Source: an uncultured Phocaeicola sp. (GTDB lineage: Bacteria; Bacteroidota; Bacteroidia; Bacteroidales; Bacteroidaceae). From it: DNA of 64,000 nt. The first letter of the stretch is position 1. Each line of letters starts with the position of its first letter. The DNA is taken from positions 1 to 64,000 of the forward strand of contig CAOYQO010000019.1 in assembly GCA_948566455.1 (NCBI GenBank). The letters run 5' to 3'. A model generated the notes under the pieces. It made no database searches, was not told the DNA's origin, and saw only the letters and a list, made by a program, of their open reading frames with translations. The position numbers were made by a program, and so were the translations under genes. Of this stretch, positions 54,865-64,000 are shown piece after piece.

Positions 54865-57225
54865 CTAAGGTTGTATATCTTGCACAGCAAACAGTACATT
54901 TCTATGTTCCATCTGTAGTTTCTTCCCTATAAGTTGGCATGAAGATTCCAAACGTATATCTGACGAGGACGCACCAATTTTAAATTTATATGCTCCATCA
55001 TCTATAGTCCATTTACCATTCACGTAATATGCCATTTGCTGAGGAGAAACTTTAAAGCTTACCCTTTTTGATTCGCCAGGTTTCAAATTTACCCGAGCAA
55101 ATCCTTTTAACTGTATAGGTTTAAGAGATTGTGAAGATTCAGGAGATAAATAAAGCTGTACAATTTCAACCCCTTTACGCATACCGGTATTCTTTACCCG
55201 ACAGCTTATCTCAATAAAATCATCCGTTGTTTGCGCTGTTGCCGGAACATTCATCCCACTATATTCGAAAGAAGTATATGAAAGTCCAAAATCAAACGGA
55301 TAAGCTATTTTCTCTTGAGAAACACCATTATTATAACAATAAAGTTCTTCACTTTCTGTCTTAGGATAACTGACACAAAGTTTTCCGGAAGGATTAACAT
55401 TACCCAACAAGATATCAGCAACAGCATTTCCCCCTTCTTCACCAGGATACCAAGCTTGAAGAATAGCTGCACAACCAGCCTCCACTTCATCAATAACTCG
55501 AGGACGTCCACCAAACATCATTAAAACAACAGGTTTTCCTGTAGCAATCAGTTCTTTTAAAAAACGTTCCTGATCTCCCGGCAAACGAATTCCTTTACGT
55601 TGACGGGCCTCTCTGCATAAAGTTGGGTTTTCTCCTAATGCAGCAATAACGACATCGCTTTCTGAAGCTAGTTTTATGGCAGCCTTCCAATTAGTAGGAT
55701 CAGATGACTCCATAAGCATCATATTCAAACGTTCCGTCCTAGGATCACCTTCACGAATAATGGCTGTTTCATTTGTTGCGCTCCAATCGCACCCACGTTC
55801 ATACCCTAAAGTAAAATTTTCTCCTAACTTAGGTTTCAAAGCATCGTATACTGAGATAATTTTAGGATTTTCAAGATCTATTTTTCCTCCCCACCAAAAC
55901 GCCTGCACAGACTAGTAAGTATAATCCGCCAACATACACCAATAAGTGTTTGCATTCGGTCTTACCAAAGCAATTTTTTTATGCTTGCCAGAAAGGGGCA
56001 ACACCCCATTATTCTTCAATAAAACAATAGATTGACAAGCCAAATCATAAGATGTTTTACGATATTGAGGACAATCTAAATCCAAATCTCCATTTGCATA
56101 AAGTTTCCGATCCGTTGACAACAATCCTAAACGTGCCTTCAACATTAATGAACGTTTCACCGCCTTTTCAAAATATTGCTCATCAATTAAACCATCTTTT
56201 ATTAACTCGGACAAAAATTTATAACAATTATTCGAAGGAAGTTCAATGTCATTACCTGCTACAAGAGCCTCAATAGCCCTTTGTTTTAGGATTTCAGGAT
56301 TACCTTTCTGACTGGAATGTTCCACAGCACCATAATCACCCACTACCAAGCCGTCAAATTCTAAATATCCACGCAATATTTTATTCAAAAGAGTATCACT
56401 AGATACAGCCTGTTCACTACGAAAACGACCATAAGATATCATCAAGACTTTACAATCCGCCAATCGTATCATAGCTTCATGTAGCATAAGTACTTCTTCA
56501 AAAATTTCTTTCCATGTCAATGAAGAACCTCCACCATATCCCCAAAAATGCTTAGTACAAGCTGCAACACCATCCTTCAACCCATTCTTTTGCAAACCTT
56601 CTATAAAAGCTACCCCCATAGCTGGACTGAGATAGCCATCTTCCCCATAAGATTCTTCTATACGAGGCCAATACGCGGTACGTATAAGATCGACCATGGG
56701 TGATAAAGCAAGCGTAGCACCAACAGAGCGCATGACTTCTGCCGTCTGTTCTGTGTTAACTGTAGCCAGTTCAGGATTCCAAGAACAAGCGACCCCTAAT
56801 TGTTGAGGATAAACAGTTGTTCCTTTAGCTGCCAATCCAATAATAGCCTCCTCATAGAATATAGCTGGTACACCCAACGGAGTTTCATTTATAAGATAAT
56901 TCTGAGAATCGCGTACAAAATCACGCAATTCATTCGGTCCTAAATCTAATGCACAAGCATATTGACATACATGTCCTATTCCATTAGGAATTTTTTCTCT
57001 ACATTTCTGTAAAGACAATTTTCCATTCTCCACCACCTCTGAGGAACGGATACCATACAACTGAGCAACTCGTTCAGCTTGAGACATTTTCTTATAAAGT
57101 GAATCTACTTGTTGTTGCATTTTCTGTGTTTCAATTTCTTCAGTTGAAGATTCTGATGCTCCAGAAAAACAGGAAACAAGTCCGAAAGGCACAAGCATTA
57201 AAAGACTAAATACTATTTTTTTCAT
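54865..57225 (-). pseudogene. GH3 beta-glycosidase interrupted by one in-frame amber codon
   Basis: A lipoprotein (Cys19 in FGLVSCFSG; start at 57225, giving MKKIVFSLLMLVPFG) of about 785 codons with all GH3 parts: N-terminal barrel (GVPAIFYEEAI; EESYGEDGYLSP; CTKHFWGYG), nucleophile Asp in GLVVGDYGAVEH, then the second domain and fibronectin-III-like end (FDFGLSYTSFEYSG; GVEIVQLYLSP; KPIQLKGFARV). Codon 438 is TAG (55912-55914) inside ADYTY*SVQAFWWGGK, where relatives usually have Gln; CAG to TAG is one transition. Reading continues in the same frame to 54865, and both halves look undamaged, so the mutation is recent, or the stop is read through. The truncated product would lack the second domain. 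Specificity of the intact enzyme is unknown; it starts 14 bases after GH95. Confidence 0.88.
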
Positions 57226-57238
57226 GTTTATACAACGA

Positions 57239-59707
57239 TTATAATTGAGTGAAAATATAAGTTTGTCCCGCTTCAGTGGGTACATCATATAAATAGGAAT
57301 CTTTCAGTTCCACTCCCTTCAATGGAGCTTTCTCACTAATAAGCGGACGACTGATTTCCTGCTTTCCAAACAAAGGATTAGGATTATCCTCTTTAGCTTT
57401 AACCAGTGTCATACCATCCACCATTAAAGCATTGTGCACGCGCAAGCGAAGATTACCACCGATAGTAGATTTGATAACTGCCGATTCTATCTTGCCATCC
57501 TTCCATCTCAGAGAAACAATTTCAAAACCACCACGTGCACGAAGCCCCCTAATCTCTCCATCTTTCCAAGTATCAGGTAAAGCAGGAAGTAAATGAACAG
57601 CCCCATCATGACTCTGCATCAACATTTCAGCAATCCCGGCTGTGCAACCAAAATTTCCATCAATCTGGAAAGGCGGATGAGCATCGAACAAATTTGGATA
57701 AGTACCTCCTCCCTGACCTTTCTGCACTTCGGGAGAAACAAGATTCAACTGATTGGTAATCAACTTAAATGCATGATTTCCATCCAAACATCTTGCCCAA
57801 AAACAAACTTTCCATCCCATGGACCAACCAGTAGAAGGATCACCACGCTGTATCAATGTATTTCGGGCAGCCTCAAAGAGCACAGGTGACGAATAAGGCG
57901 AAATTTGATAACCAGGGAAAAATCCCCATAAGTGAGAGATATGACGGTGATGATCATTAGGGTTATCCCAGTCTTCGAACCACTCTTGCAACTGTCCGTA
58001 TTGCCCTACCTGCATGGGAGGAAGTTGTCTTTTTAATGACAGAATAGTATCACAGAACTGCTTGTCCAAGTTCAAAACCTGTGCTGCAGCCCGAGTGTTT
58101 GAAAATAAATCGGATACCAACTGATTGTCCATCGTGATACCTGCAAACAAATTGGCTTTCCCTCTCCAAATACTAGGCGAATTCTCCGGGGAATTACTAG
58201 GAGTGACAACCAGATAACCGGTATTAGGATCTCTTACTAAAAAATCAACAAAGAACTCTGAAGCACTCCTCAGAATAGGATACACAGAAGCCAAGTATTC
58301 CTTATCACCCGAATAGAGGTAACGATCCCACAAATGCTGGCATAACCATGCATTACAGGTAGGCCACGGCCCACAATAGGCCCTATCTACAGCACCATTC
58401 ATACGCCATAAATCCGTATTGTGATGCAATACCCATCCCCGACAACCATACATCTCTCGGGAAGCCTCCTGACCATTCTCATACAATTCTTTCACCATTT
58501 GCAGGAAAGGCTCATGCATCTCGCGCAAATTGGTAACTTCGGCAGGCCAATAATTCATTTCCGCATTGATATTGGTGGTATAACGACATTTCCAAGCAGG
58601 ATTCAGTTTCTGATTCCAAATACCTTGTAAATTAGCAGGTTGCCCTCCCGGCTGAGAACTGGAAATAAGCAAATAACGACCAAACTGAAAATAAAGAGCG
58701 ACTAAATGAGGGTCATTGGAAGTAGCGAATTCTTTAACCCGGACATCTGTAGGTTTATCAGCCTGCGAAGTACGTCCCAAATTCAAAGATACACGGTTAT
58801 AGTATTTTTGATATACATTGATATGAGCCTGTAAAGCTCGGGCATAATTCTTTCCGGCATTCTTCATGGATATCTTATTACGCTCGGATGGATTTCCAGA
58901 TATATCCTTATAATTCACAAAGTTAGTAGCCATGGCGATATAAATAGTAGCACTATTAGCATTAGTCACAGATAATAATGTATCTCCTGCCACACTCTTT
59001 CCACTCTGTAAATCCAACTTCAAATCTGCACGGAAACGAATCGCACCTTTTGTGAAATCGTCTCCTTTGGTTGTACCTTCCAAAATCAAGGCATTTTTTC
59101 CAGAAACGGTAACATCCACCTTCTGAGGACAAGTCAGGGAAGCGGAAAAAGTAAGCTTTCCCGGTTGAGAAGCAGTAAGGCGTACAATGACCAGCTGATC
59201 GACAAAAGAAGTAAAGACTTCACGCTTATAATCTACTCCATTTACAGTATAAGCAGTCGTGGCTACAGCTTTTTCCAAATCCAATTCACGACGGAAATTG
59301 ATATAGTTTTCATGACCGGGAAAGTCCAATCGCAAACTACCCACTGTCTGATAAGGCATTCCAAAACCGTTCTTGGAGAGGATTTTTTCACCTGCCAACT
59401 CTTGAGCTTCAGGATATCTACCAGCAAAAATTAACTGACGGATGGTCGCCAATGCTCCTTTAGCCTCAGGATTATAATTTTTGTAAGGAGAACCTGCCGA
59501 AACTGTCTCCTCGTTCAGTTGAATCTCTTCGGCCGCAGGATTGCCATATACCATGGCTCCTAAACGTCCATTTCCCAAAGGTAGTGCCTCTTCCCAATAT
59601 TGAGCAGGCTTATCATACCACAATACAGGCTTTTCCTGAGCATCTATACTGATGCTGACTACAGATAGCAAAACTACAAGTGCTCTTTTTAATAATTTAT
59701 GTGTCAT
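57239..59707 (-). CDS. GH95 alpha-L-fucosidase/alpha-L-galactosidase
   Basis: 822-aa secreted exo-enzyme, signal peptide ending IDAQE. GH95 landmarks: WEEALPLGNGRLGAMVYG, IQLNEETVSAG, LQGIWNQKLNPAWKCRYTTN, the substrate-binding Asn379 and Asn381 (TTNINAEMNYWP), acid Glu508 in TPSNSPENSP, and FQIDGNFGCTAGIAEML near the end. Two residues before Asn379, AfcA-type alpha-1,2-L-fucosidases have His; here it is Thr377. In GH95 a Thr at this place has been linked to preference for alpha-L-galactose (from memory of the literature). So alpha-L-galactosidase is the favoured call, fitting pectin side chains, which carry L-galactose. Confidence 0.9.
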   Translation of the reverse strand: MTHKLLKRALVVLLSVVSISIDAQEKPVLWYDKPAQYWEEALPLGNGRLGAMVYGNPAAEEIQLNEETVSAGSPYKNYNPEAKGALATIRQLIFAGRYPEAQELAGEKILSKNGFGMPYQTVGSLRLDFPGHENYINFRRELDLEKAVATTAYTVNGVDYKREVFTSFVDQLVIVRLTASQPGKLTFSASLTCPQKVDVTVSGKNALILEGTTKGDDFTKGAIRFRADLKLDLQSGKSVAGDTLLSVTNANSATIYIAMATNFVNYKDISGNPSERNKISMKNAGKNYARALQAHINVYQKYYNRVSLNLGRTSQADKPTDVRVKEFATSNDPHLVALYFQFGRYLLISSSQPGGQPANLQGIWNQKLNPAWKCRYTTNINAEMNYWPAEVTNLREMHEPFLQMVKELYENGQEASREMYGCRGWVLHHNTDLWRMNGAVDRAYCGPWPTCNAWLCQHLWDRYLYSGDKEYLASVYPILRSASEFFVDFLVRDPNTGYLVVTPSNSPENSPSIWRGKANLFAGITMDNQLVSDLFSNTRAAAQVLNLDKQFCDTILSLKRQLPPMQVGQYGQLQEWFEDWDNPNDHHRHISHLWGFFPGYQISPYSSPVLFEAARNTLIQRGDPSTGWSMGWKVCFWARCLDGNHAFKLITNQLNLVSPEVQKGQGGGTYPNLFDAHPPFQIDGNFGCTAGIAEMLMQSHDGAVHLLPALPDTWKDGEIRGLRARGGFEIVSLRWKDGKIESAVIKSTIGGNLRLRVHNALMVDGMTLVKAKEDNPNPLFGKQEISRPLISEKAPLKGVELKDSYLYDVPTEAGQTYIFTQL

Positions 59708-59743
59708 TCTATAATTAAATTAATGAATAAATGGTATCGACTT

Positions 59744-60673
59744 TTATAATGGAGAAAGAAATCTGTTTTCTATCAACCAAGCTTCGGCCAGTTCCGGCCA
59801 CATTACCGTGCTTCCCCTTTGGGCACGCAAGGAAATGGCATGCCCACCGGTAGGGAACAGATGCAACGAGGATTTCTCTATTCCTGCATTATATAAGGCA
59901 GTATAATAGGCTATGCTGTTCAAAGGAGAGACAGCCTTATCATTAGAAGCATGAAACAAAATAGCCGGTGCCGTGTTACCATTCACTTGTTTCTCCAAAG
60001 AAAACAAATTCCTGAGAGTAATATCCTGTTCCCGCTTTCCCAACAGATTTGTCCGGCTACCTTCATGAACAATAGCGTCATCCATAGAAATAACCGGAGA
60101 TATCAATACAGCAAAAGAGGGTTTACAACTATACGCATCCAACGTATCGCCCACTTTAGCCCAGTCTTCATCAATAGCACACAATGAAGCAGCCAAATGG
60201 CCACCGGCAGAACAACCCATCACGCCCACTTTATGAATATCTATTCCATATTCCTCCGCATGGGCACGTATATAGCGAAGAGCACGTTGTCCATCCTGCA
60301 AAGGAGCTTTATAAGATTCTATTACATCCGGCGATTGTGGAAAACGATGCATCAGAACAAAAGCCGTTACTCCCAAAGTATTATACCATTTAGCCAATGC
60401 AATACCACTGATTTCATGCGCCAATTTCACATATCCGCCACCGGGAATGATCAGTACCGCCGTACCAGTACGCTCAGCTTTTGACGGTTCATAAACATGA
60501 ATTGTGGGAGTCCCGACTTGCACCACACGTTCCCTGGCTACAGAGTCTTTAAGAGCTATACCTTTACTATTGGGCATATTATTCTGCCACAAAGGAATTA
60601 TTTTCTGAGCCTGAAGAGTGACCGTCATCAATGCTCCCAAAAGAAAGCTTAATAAAAATGCGAATCTGTCCAT
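59744..60673 (-). CDS. Secreted alpha/beta-hydrolase, probable carbohydrate acetylesterase
   Basis: 309-aa protein. The start at 60673 (MDRFAFLLSFLLGALMTVTL) is chosen because it follows the GH28 stop by four bases and begins the signal peptide; the longer start would overlap GH28. Alpha/beta-hydrolase features: oxyanion motif LIIPGGGYVKLAHE, nucleophile elbow GVMGCSAGGHLAAS, acid FHASNDKAVSP, and histidine PTGGHAISL. Close relatives are annotated as acetyl-xylan or other carbohydrate esterases. In this locus, removal of acetyl groups from pectin oligosaccharides is likely and could partly compensate for the lost CE12-like enzyme. Confidence 0.82.
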   Translation of the reverse strand: MDRFAFLLSFLLGALMTVTLQAQKIIPLWQNNMPNSKGIALKDSVARERVVQVGTPTIHVYEPSKAERTGTAVLIIPGGGYVKLAHEISGIALAKWYNTLGVTAFVLMHRFPQSPDVIESYKAPLQDGQRALRYIRAHAEEYGIDIHKVGVMGCSAGGHLAASLCAIDEDWAKVGDTLDAYSCKPSFAVLISPVISMDDAIVHEGSRTNLLGKREQDITLRNLFSLEKQVNGNTAPAILFHASNDKAVSPLNSIAYYTALYNAGIEKSSLHLFPTGGHAISLRAQRGSTVMWPELAEAWLIENRFLSPL

Positions 60674-60677
60674 CACT

Positions 60678-62069
60678 TTATAATCCTTTAAAATCCTGTC
60701 CATTTACTGTTACATTCTCAAAATGAATGTTTTCAACACCAATTACTTTATTAATCTCAGGTTTCATCACTCCATCAAAAGTACAATCCTTTATAAAAAT
60801 ATCTCGTGCCCGTATTTTATCTTCAAAACCATCCAGATGCAAAACATACTGACTTTTCTTACTTGTGACATTTTCCAAATGAATATTATGAAAATAAGGA
60901 AGATACGGTCCGTCATCCACATGCCAGTATTTCAATTCAAAGCCTAAAATAGACTCCTTACACTCACCTACCCTTATATTCCGGACAAATATGTTTTCTA
61001 CTTCACCTCCTCGTATCGCATTTGATTTTATACGGATAATACGGTCGAGTTCAGGACTGTCCATGGTACAATTTTCCACCCACACGTTACGGCATCCTCC
61101 AGTCACCTCACTGCCAATAGCTACTCCAGCATGACCATCCTTCATTCTGCAATGACGAACTATAATATTCTCACTGGGAATATTCCAGTAACGGCCATCT
61201 TCATCACGTCCCGATTTGATGGCGATACAATCATCGCCTGTGTCAAAATCACAATCCTCAATCAACACATTCCTACATGATTCCGGATCACAACCATCAT
61301 TATTATAACCATGACTCTGCATCTTTACTTTTCTGACAGTGATATTCTCGGACAACAACGGATGAATGAGCCAAAACGGCGAACGGTTGATAGTAAATCC
61401 TTCCAATAGAATATTCTTACATTTGTAGAGATTAATAAACTGAGGGCGCATGCCATTCTCTCTCATAAAGACCCGTTCTTTAAAAGGAATAGAATCCTCT
61501 TTCATTTCATACAATAAAGTTTTCTCATTTATTTTTTTACCATCTTCCTGTACAATGCCACGAATTCTGCTTTCGCTGAACCAATTACTTCTATCAGCCT
61601 GACCATCCATCACCCCATTACCAGTGATGGCAATATTACTTTCTCCATAGGCATAAATCAACGGAGAGATATTGTAACAATCTATTCCTTCTATACGGGT
61701 CTGTACAGTATCAAAAAGAAAAGGATCTGTAGTAAACTTCAAAATCGTACTATCAGATAAATGGAGATTTACATTGGATTTCAAACGAATGGAGGCTGTG
61801 AAAAATTCTCCATTGGGAATAACCACTTTTCCACCTCCCTGTTCAGAACAAATGGCTATGGCCTGATTGATGGCATTTGTATAAAGCGTGTCTTTCACAT
61901 CGTGATAATCAGTAATCACAAAAGTCCTATCAGGAAAGACGGGAGATACAATTTGATTGTTAACCTCTACCATCTTATCCCAGGAAGACACTTCTTTTTT
62001 ATCGCATGAAGATATGGCTGTTGTCAAAAACAACAAAGATGCCAAAATTTGAACGGTTCTTGTCTGCAT
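60678..62069 (-). CDS. GH28 polygalacturonase-family enzyme, lipoprotein
   Basis: 463-aa beta-helix hydrolase, lipobox Cys22 (AISSCDKKE). All four GH28 motifs are present: NNDGCDPE (Asp258), TGDDCIAIKSG (Asp279/Asp280), GHAGVAIGSE (His313) and RIK (346-348). An insertion around 160-205 (FSESRIRGIVQEDG; YEMKEDSIPFKERV) is common in exo-acting Bacteroides members. First enzyme gene after the HTCS; probably an exo-polygalacturonase or related uronidase acting on pectin fragments. Confidence 0.93.
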   Translation of the reverse strand: MQTRTVQILASLLFLTTAISSCDKKEVSSWDKMVEVNNQIVSPVFPDRTFVITDYHDVKDTLYTNAINQAIAICSEQGGGKVVIPNGEFFTASIRLKSNVNLHLSDSTILKFTTDPFLFDTVQTRIEGIDCYNISPLIYAYGESNIAITGNGVMDGQADRSNWFSESRIRGIVQEDGKKINEKTLLYEMKEDSIPFKERVFMRENGMRPQFINLYKCKNILLEGFTINRSPFWLIHPLLSENITVRKVKMQSHGYNNDGCDPESCRNVLIEDCDFDTGDDCIAIKSGRDEDGRYWNIPSENIIVRHCRMKDGHAGVAIGSEVTGGCRNVWVENCTMDSPELDRIIRIKSNAIRGGEVENIFVRNIRVGECKESILGFELKYWHVDDGPYLPYFHNIHLENVTSKKSQYVLHLDGFEDKIRARDIFIKDCTFDGVMKPEINKVIGVENIHFENVTVNGQDFKGL

Positions 62070-62097
62070 AGTATTGTATTATGTTTATAATTCTATG

Positions 62098-62105
62098 CAA
62101 ATATA
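62098..62105 (-). promoter_or_regulatory. -7 element of the PUL3 enzyme operon
   Basis: TATATTTG on the - strand matches TAnnTTTG, 28 bases before the GH28 start codon. No -33 TTTG at the right distance, as for the other HTCS-driven promoters in this window. Confidence 0.55.
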
Positions 62106-62148
62106 AAATAGGATACCTGTGTGGAAGTTGCAGTATTTAGGCTATTAG

Positions 62149-64000
62149 TTACACATTTTGCCCACCAATCGGTTTATGTTTTAATTTATACTCTTTTGGT
62201 GTACATCCCATCGCTTCTTTGAACACTCTACTGAAATATTGCGGAGTAGTGAATCCACTCATATATCCTACTTCAGATACAGTTAATTCATCCTGTTCCA
62301 AAAGCTGGACTGCCCGTTTAATCCGCATCGTCTTGACAAAATCTACGGGAGAAACTCCCATCAGAGATTTCACTTTCCGATAGAATACAGTCCGGCTCAT
62401 ACTCATGGCCTCGGCCAGATCATCAATTCTAAATTCGGAATTCTGAATGTTTTCTTCCACACTCTGAAGGATATTACAGATGAAATCATCATCGAAATGA
62501 GTAACTTGGGGAGTAGAAGGAGCAAGTTGTTCCATAAAAGAAGCATCCTTCTCTTCTCTCATTTTTGAAGTATAATAATCATACAACATTTGCCTTTGTT
62601 TGAGCAAAGAATCTACCCTAGCCTTCAAATAAGCAGAACTGAAAGGTTTTGTTATATATTCATCTGCTCCATATTCCAATCCCTGAATCTGATCATTCAA
62701 CGAAGACTTGGCAGATAGCAGAATGATAGGAATATGACAGATATCACTATTCCCTTTCACTTGTTTCAGATACTCTATTCCATCCATTTCAGGCATCATA
62801 ATGTCACTGATCACAATATCAGGCAATTCACTCAAAGTCATTTCAAGTCCTTGACGACCGTTACCCGCTTCAAAAACCACATACTCCCTGGCGAGTACGC
62901 CACAGATAAAATGACGAAGTTCCTCATTATCCTCAATAATAAGAATCCGTGTTTCCTTATCTTCCTCCTCTTCTATAAGATTATCAGGTACCACTGTTTT
63001 CGAACCGGAATTTTCACCATCGGCCAGAATAAATTCGGCATTGGCATCGGCATCAAACGTATCGCGACTCCCCGGCAACCTAACAAAGAAACTGCTACCC
63101 TCACCCAATTTACTGTCTACTCTGATTGTACCATGAAGCAGATTCAATAATTCTTTAACTAATGAAAGTCCTATACCGGTAGACATATTAGGATTAGCCT
63201 CATCTAACGTATCAAAACGGGTAAACAAACGGTTGAGCTTTTGAGCATTAATTCCCCTGCCCTCATCCTTTACTTGCAAACATAAAATCTGTTTCTCACA
63301 AGTAACAGACAAGAAGATACTTTTCTCATCGGGAGTATATTTAAAGGCATTGGACAATAAATTAAAAAGAATCTTTTCCAATTTGTCCACATCCGTATAC
63401 ATAACAAAAGTATCAAGAGGACAAATCAACCTGAAATCAATACGGTGCGTATGAGCCATAGGAACAAAATTACCGTAGATTTTTAAAATCAAAGGGATTA
63501 CATCTACTTGCTCCACCAACACTTTCATTTTATCATTCTGTATCTTGCGAAAATCCAATATTTGATTGATAAGCCGCAGCATCCTGTCCGCATTTCTTTT
63601 GGCCACTTGCATATTCTCCATGCCAACATCAGATAATTTCTCATTGCTGATGACTTCGTCAATAGGACTGGTTATAAGCGTCAACGGTGTACGAAGTTCA
63701 TGAGATATATCAGTGAAAAAACGCAGCTTCAAGTTGGAAATTTGTTGTTCAAAATCCACTCTGCGTTGCAGATTAGTGATACGTATCACTATGTAAACCA
63801 CTACCAACATAATCCCCACTGCTATGATGGTATAGAGTAGTATCGCCCAAATAGTCTCACCGAATACAGGAGCAATATGTATAGATAAAGAAGTTACATT
63901 ATCCACCCATACTCCATCAGCATTAGTCGATTTGACCTGAAACAAATAATCACCAGCAGGTATATTCACCAAACTGGCAGAACGGTTATTTCCAAGGTCT
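62149..64000 (-). CDS. Hybrid two-component system regulator (HTCS) of PUL3, N-terminus outside the window
   Basis: The open frame runs off the right edge. Visible from its sensor end: the close of the Y_Y_Y domain (NIPAGDYLFQVKSTNADGVW), one membrane span (TIWAILLYTIIAVGIMLVVV), HisKA with the His in DISHELRTPLTL, HATPase (NLLSNAFKYTPDE, DEGRGI, STGIGLSLVKELL), receiver with Asp in VISDIMMPEMDG, and AraC-type DNA-binding domain ending in FSRVFKEAMGCTPKEYKLK. The propeller sensor must lie beyond 64000. It is upstream of and parallel to the pectin operon. Confidence 0.94.
   Translation of the reverse strand, partial: DLGNNRSASLVNIPAGDYLFQVKSTNADGVWVDNVTSLSIHIAPVFGETIWAILLYTIIAVGIMLVVVYIVIRITNLQRRVDFEQQISNLKLRFFTDISHELRTPLTLITSPIDEVISNEKLSDVGMENMQVAKRNADRMLRLINQILDFRKIQNDKMKVLVEQVDVIPLILKIYGNFVPMAHTHRIDFRLICPLDTFVMYTDVDKLEKILFNLLSNAFKYTPDEKSIFLSVTCEKQILCLQVKDEGRGINAQKLNRLFTRFDTLDEANPNMSTGIGLSLVKELLNLLHGTIRVDSKLGEGSSFFVRLPGSRDTFDADANAEFILADGENSGSKTVVPDNLIEEEEDKETRILIIEDNEELRHFICGVLAREYVVFEAGNGRQGLEMTLSELPDIVISDIMMPEMDGIEYLKQVKGNSDICHIPIILLSAKSSLNDQIQGLEYGADEYITKPFSSAYLKARVDSLLKQRQMLYDYYTSKMREEKDASFMEQLAPSTPQVTHFDDDFICNILQSVEENIQNSEFRIDDLAEAMSMSRTVFYRKVKSLMGVSPVDFVKTMRIKRAVQLLEQDELTVSEVGYMSGFTTPQYFSRVFKEAMGCTPKEYKLKHKPIGGQNV

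Noticed and set aside
54216..57225. Genome-wide recoding of TAG to an amino acid
   Set aside because: TAG terminates several intact genes in the window, and the CE12-like gene also has a deletion, so ordinary pseudogene decay explains it.

Overview
The window reads as chromosome of a gut Bacteroidota of the Bacteroides/Phocaeicola type. The evidence is three SusC/SusD pairs, three hybrid two-component regulators (HTCS), promoters of the TTTG / TAnnTTTG type, almost no Shine-Dalgarno sites, and a Xus-type siderophore operon. The species cannot be fixed from sequence reading alone.

Layout. (1) 1-128: tail end of an ISL3-like insertion sequence. (2) 174-21331, + strand: polysaccharide utilization locus (PUL) 1: HTCS, GH89 alpha-N-acetylglucosaminidase, HGSNAT-like membrane acetyltransferase, SusC, SusD, glycerophosphodiester phosphodiesterase, GH92, divergent GH28-like protein, second GH92, histidine acid phosphatase. 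(3) 21427-21534: a symmetric array of 22-bp repeats between convergent genes. (4) 21579-36465: PUL2: HTCS (- strand), then SGBP-like lipoprotein, SusC, SusD and two GH30 enzymes (+ strand), closed by a convergent LacI regulator. (5) 36540-40220: ahpCF peroxide defence and a CorA-type transporter with a structured leader. (6) 40258-45422: xusABC-like siderophore uptake operon (- strand). (7) 45484-47497: tag, split by a complete 1371-bp IS256-family element with an 8-bp target duplication. (8) 47498-47909: AT-rich palindromic spacer. (9) 47910-64000, - strand: PUL3, a pectin-type locus running HTCS (cut by the window edge), GH28, esterase, GH95, GH3, acetylesterase, CE8 pectin methylesterase, SusC, SusD.

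How the genes fit together. PUL1 is the most unusual locus. It pairs an enzyme family that acetylates terminal alpha-glucosamine across a membrane with the enzyme that removes alpha-GlcNAc. It adds two alpha-mannosidases, a phosphodiesterase and a phosphatase of the acid/inositol-phosphate type, and has no sulfatase or polysaccharide lyase. That set matches the chemistry of glycosyl-inositol-phosphate glycans (GPI-anchor cores or plant GIPC head groups) better than heparan or mucin; this is inference. PUL2 looks like capture and endo-cleavage of one polysaccharide by a surface/periplasm pair of GH30 enzymes. PUL3 looks like degradation of methyl- and acetyl-esterified pectin but is decaying: its GH3 gene carries an in-frame amber codon and its CE12-like acetylesterase has an amber codon plus an internal deletion.

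Sites are called by eye. Gene calls rest on recognised motifs and neighbourhood, not on database searches.
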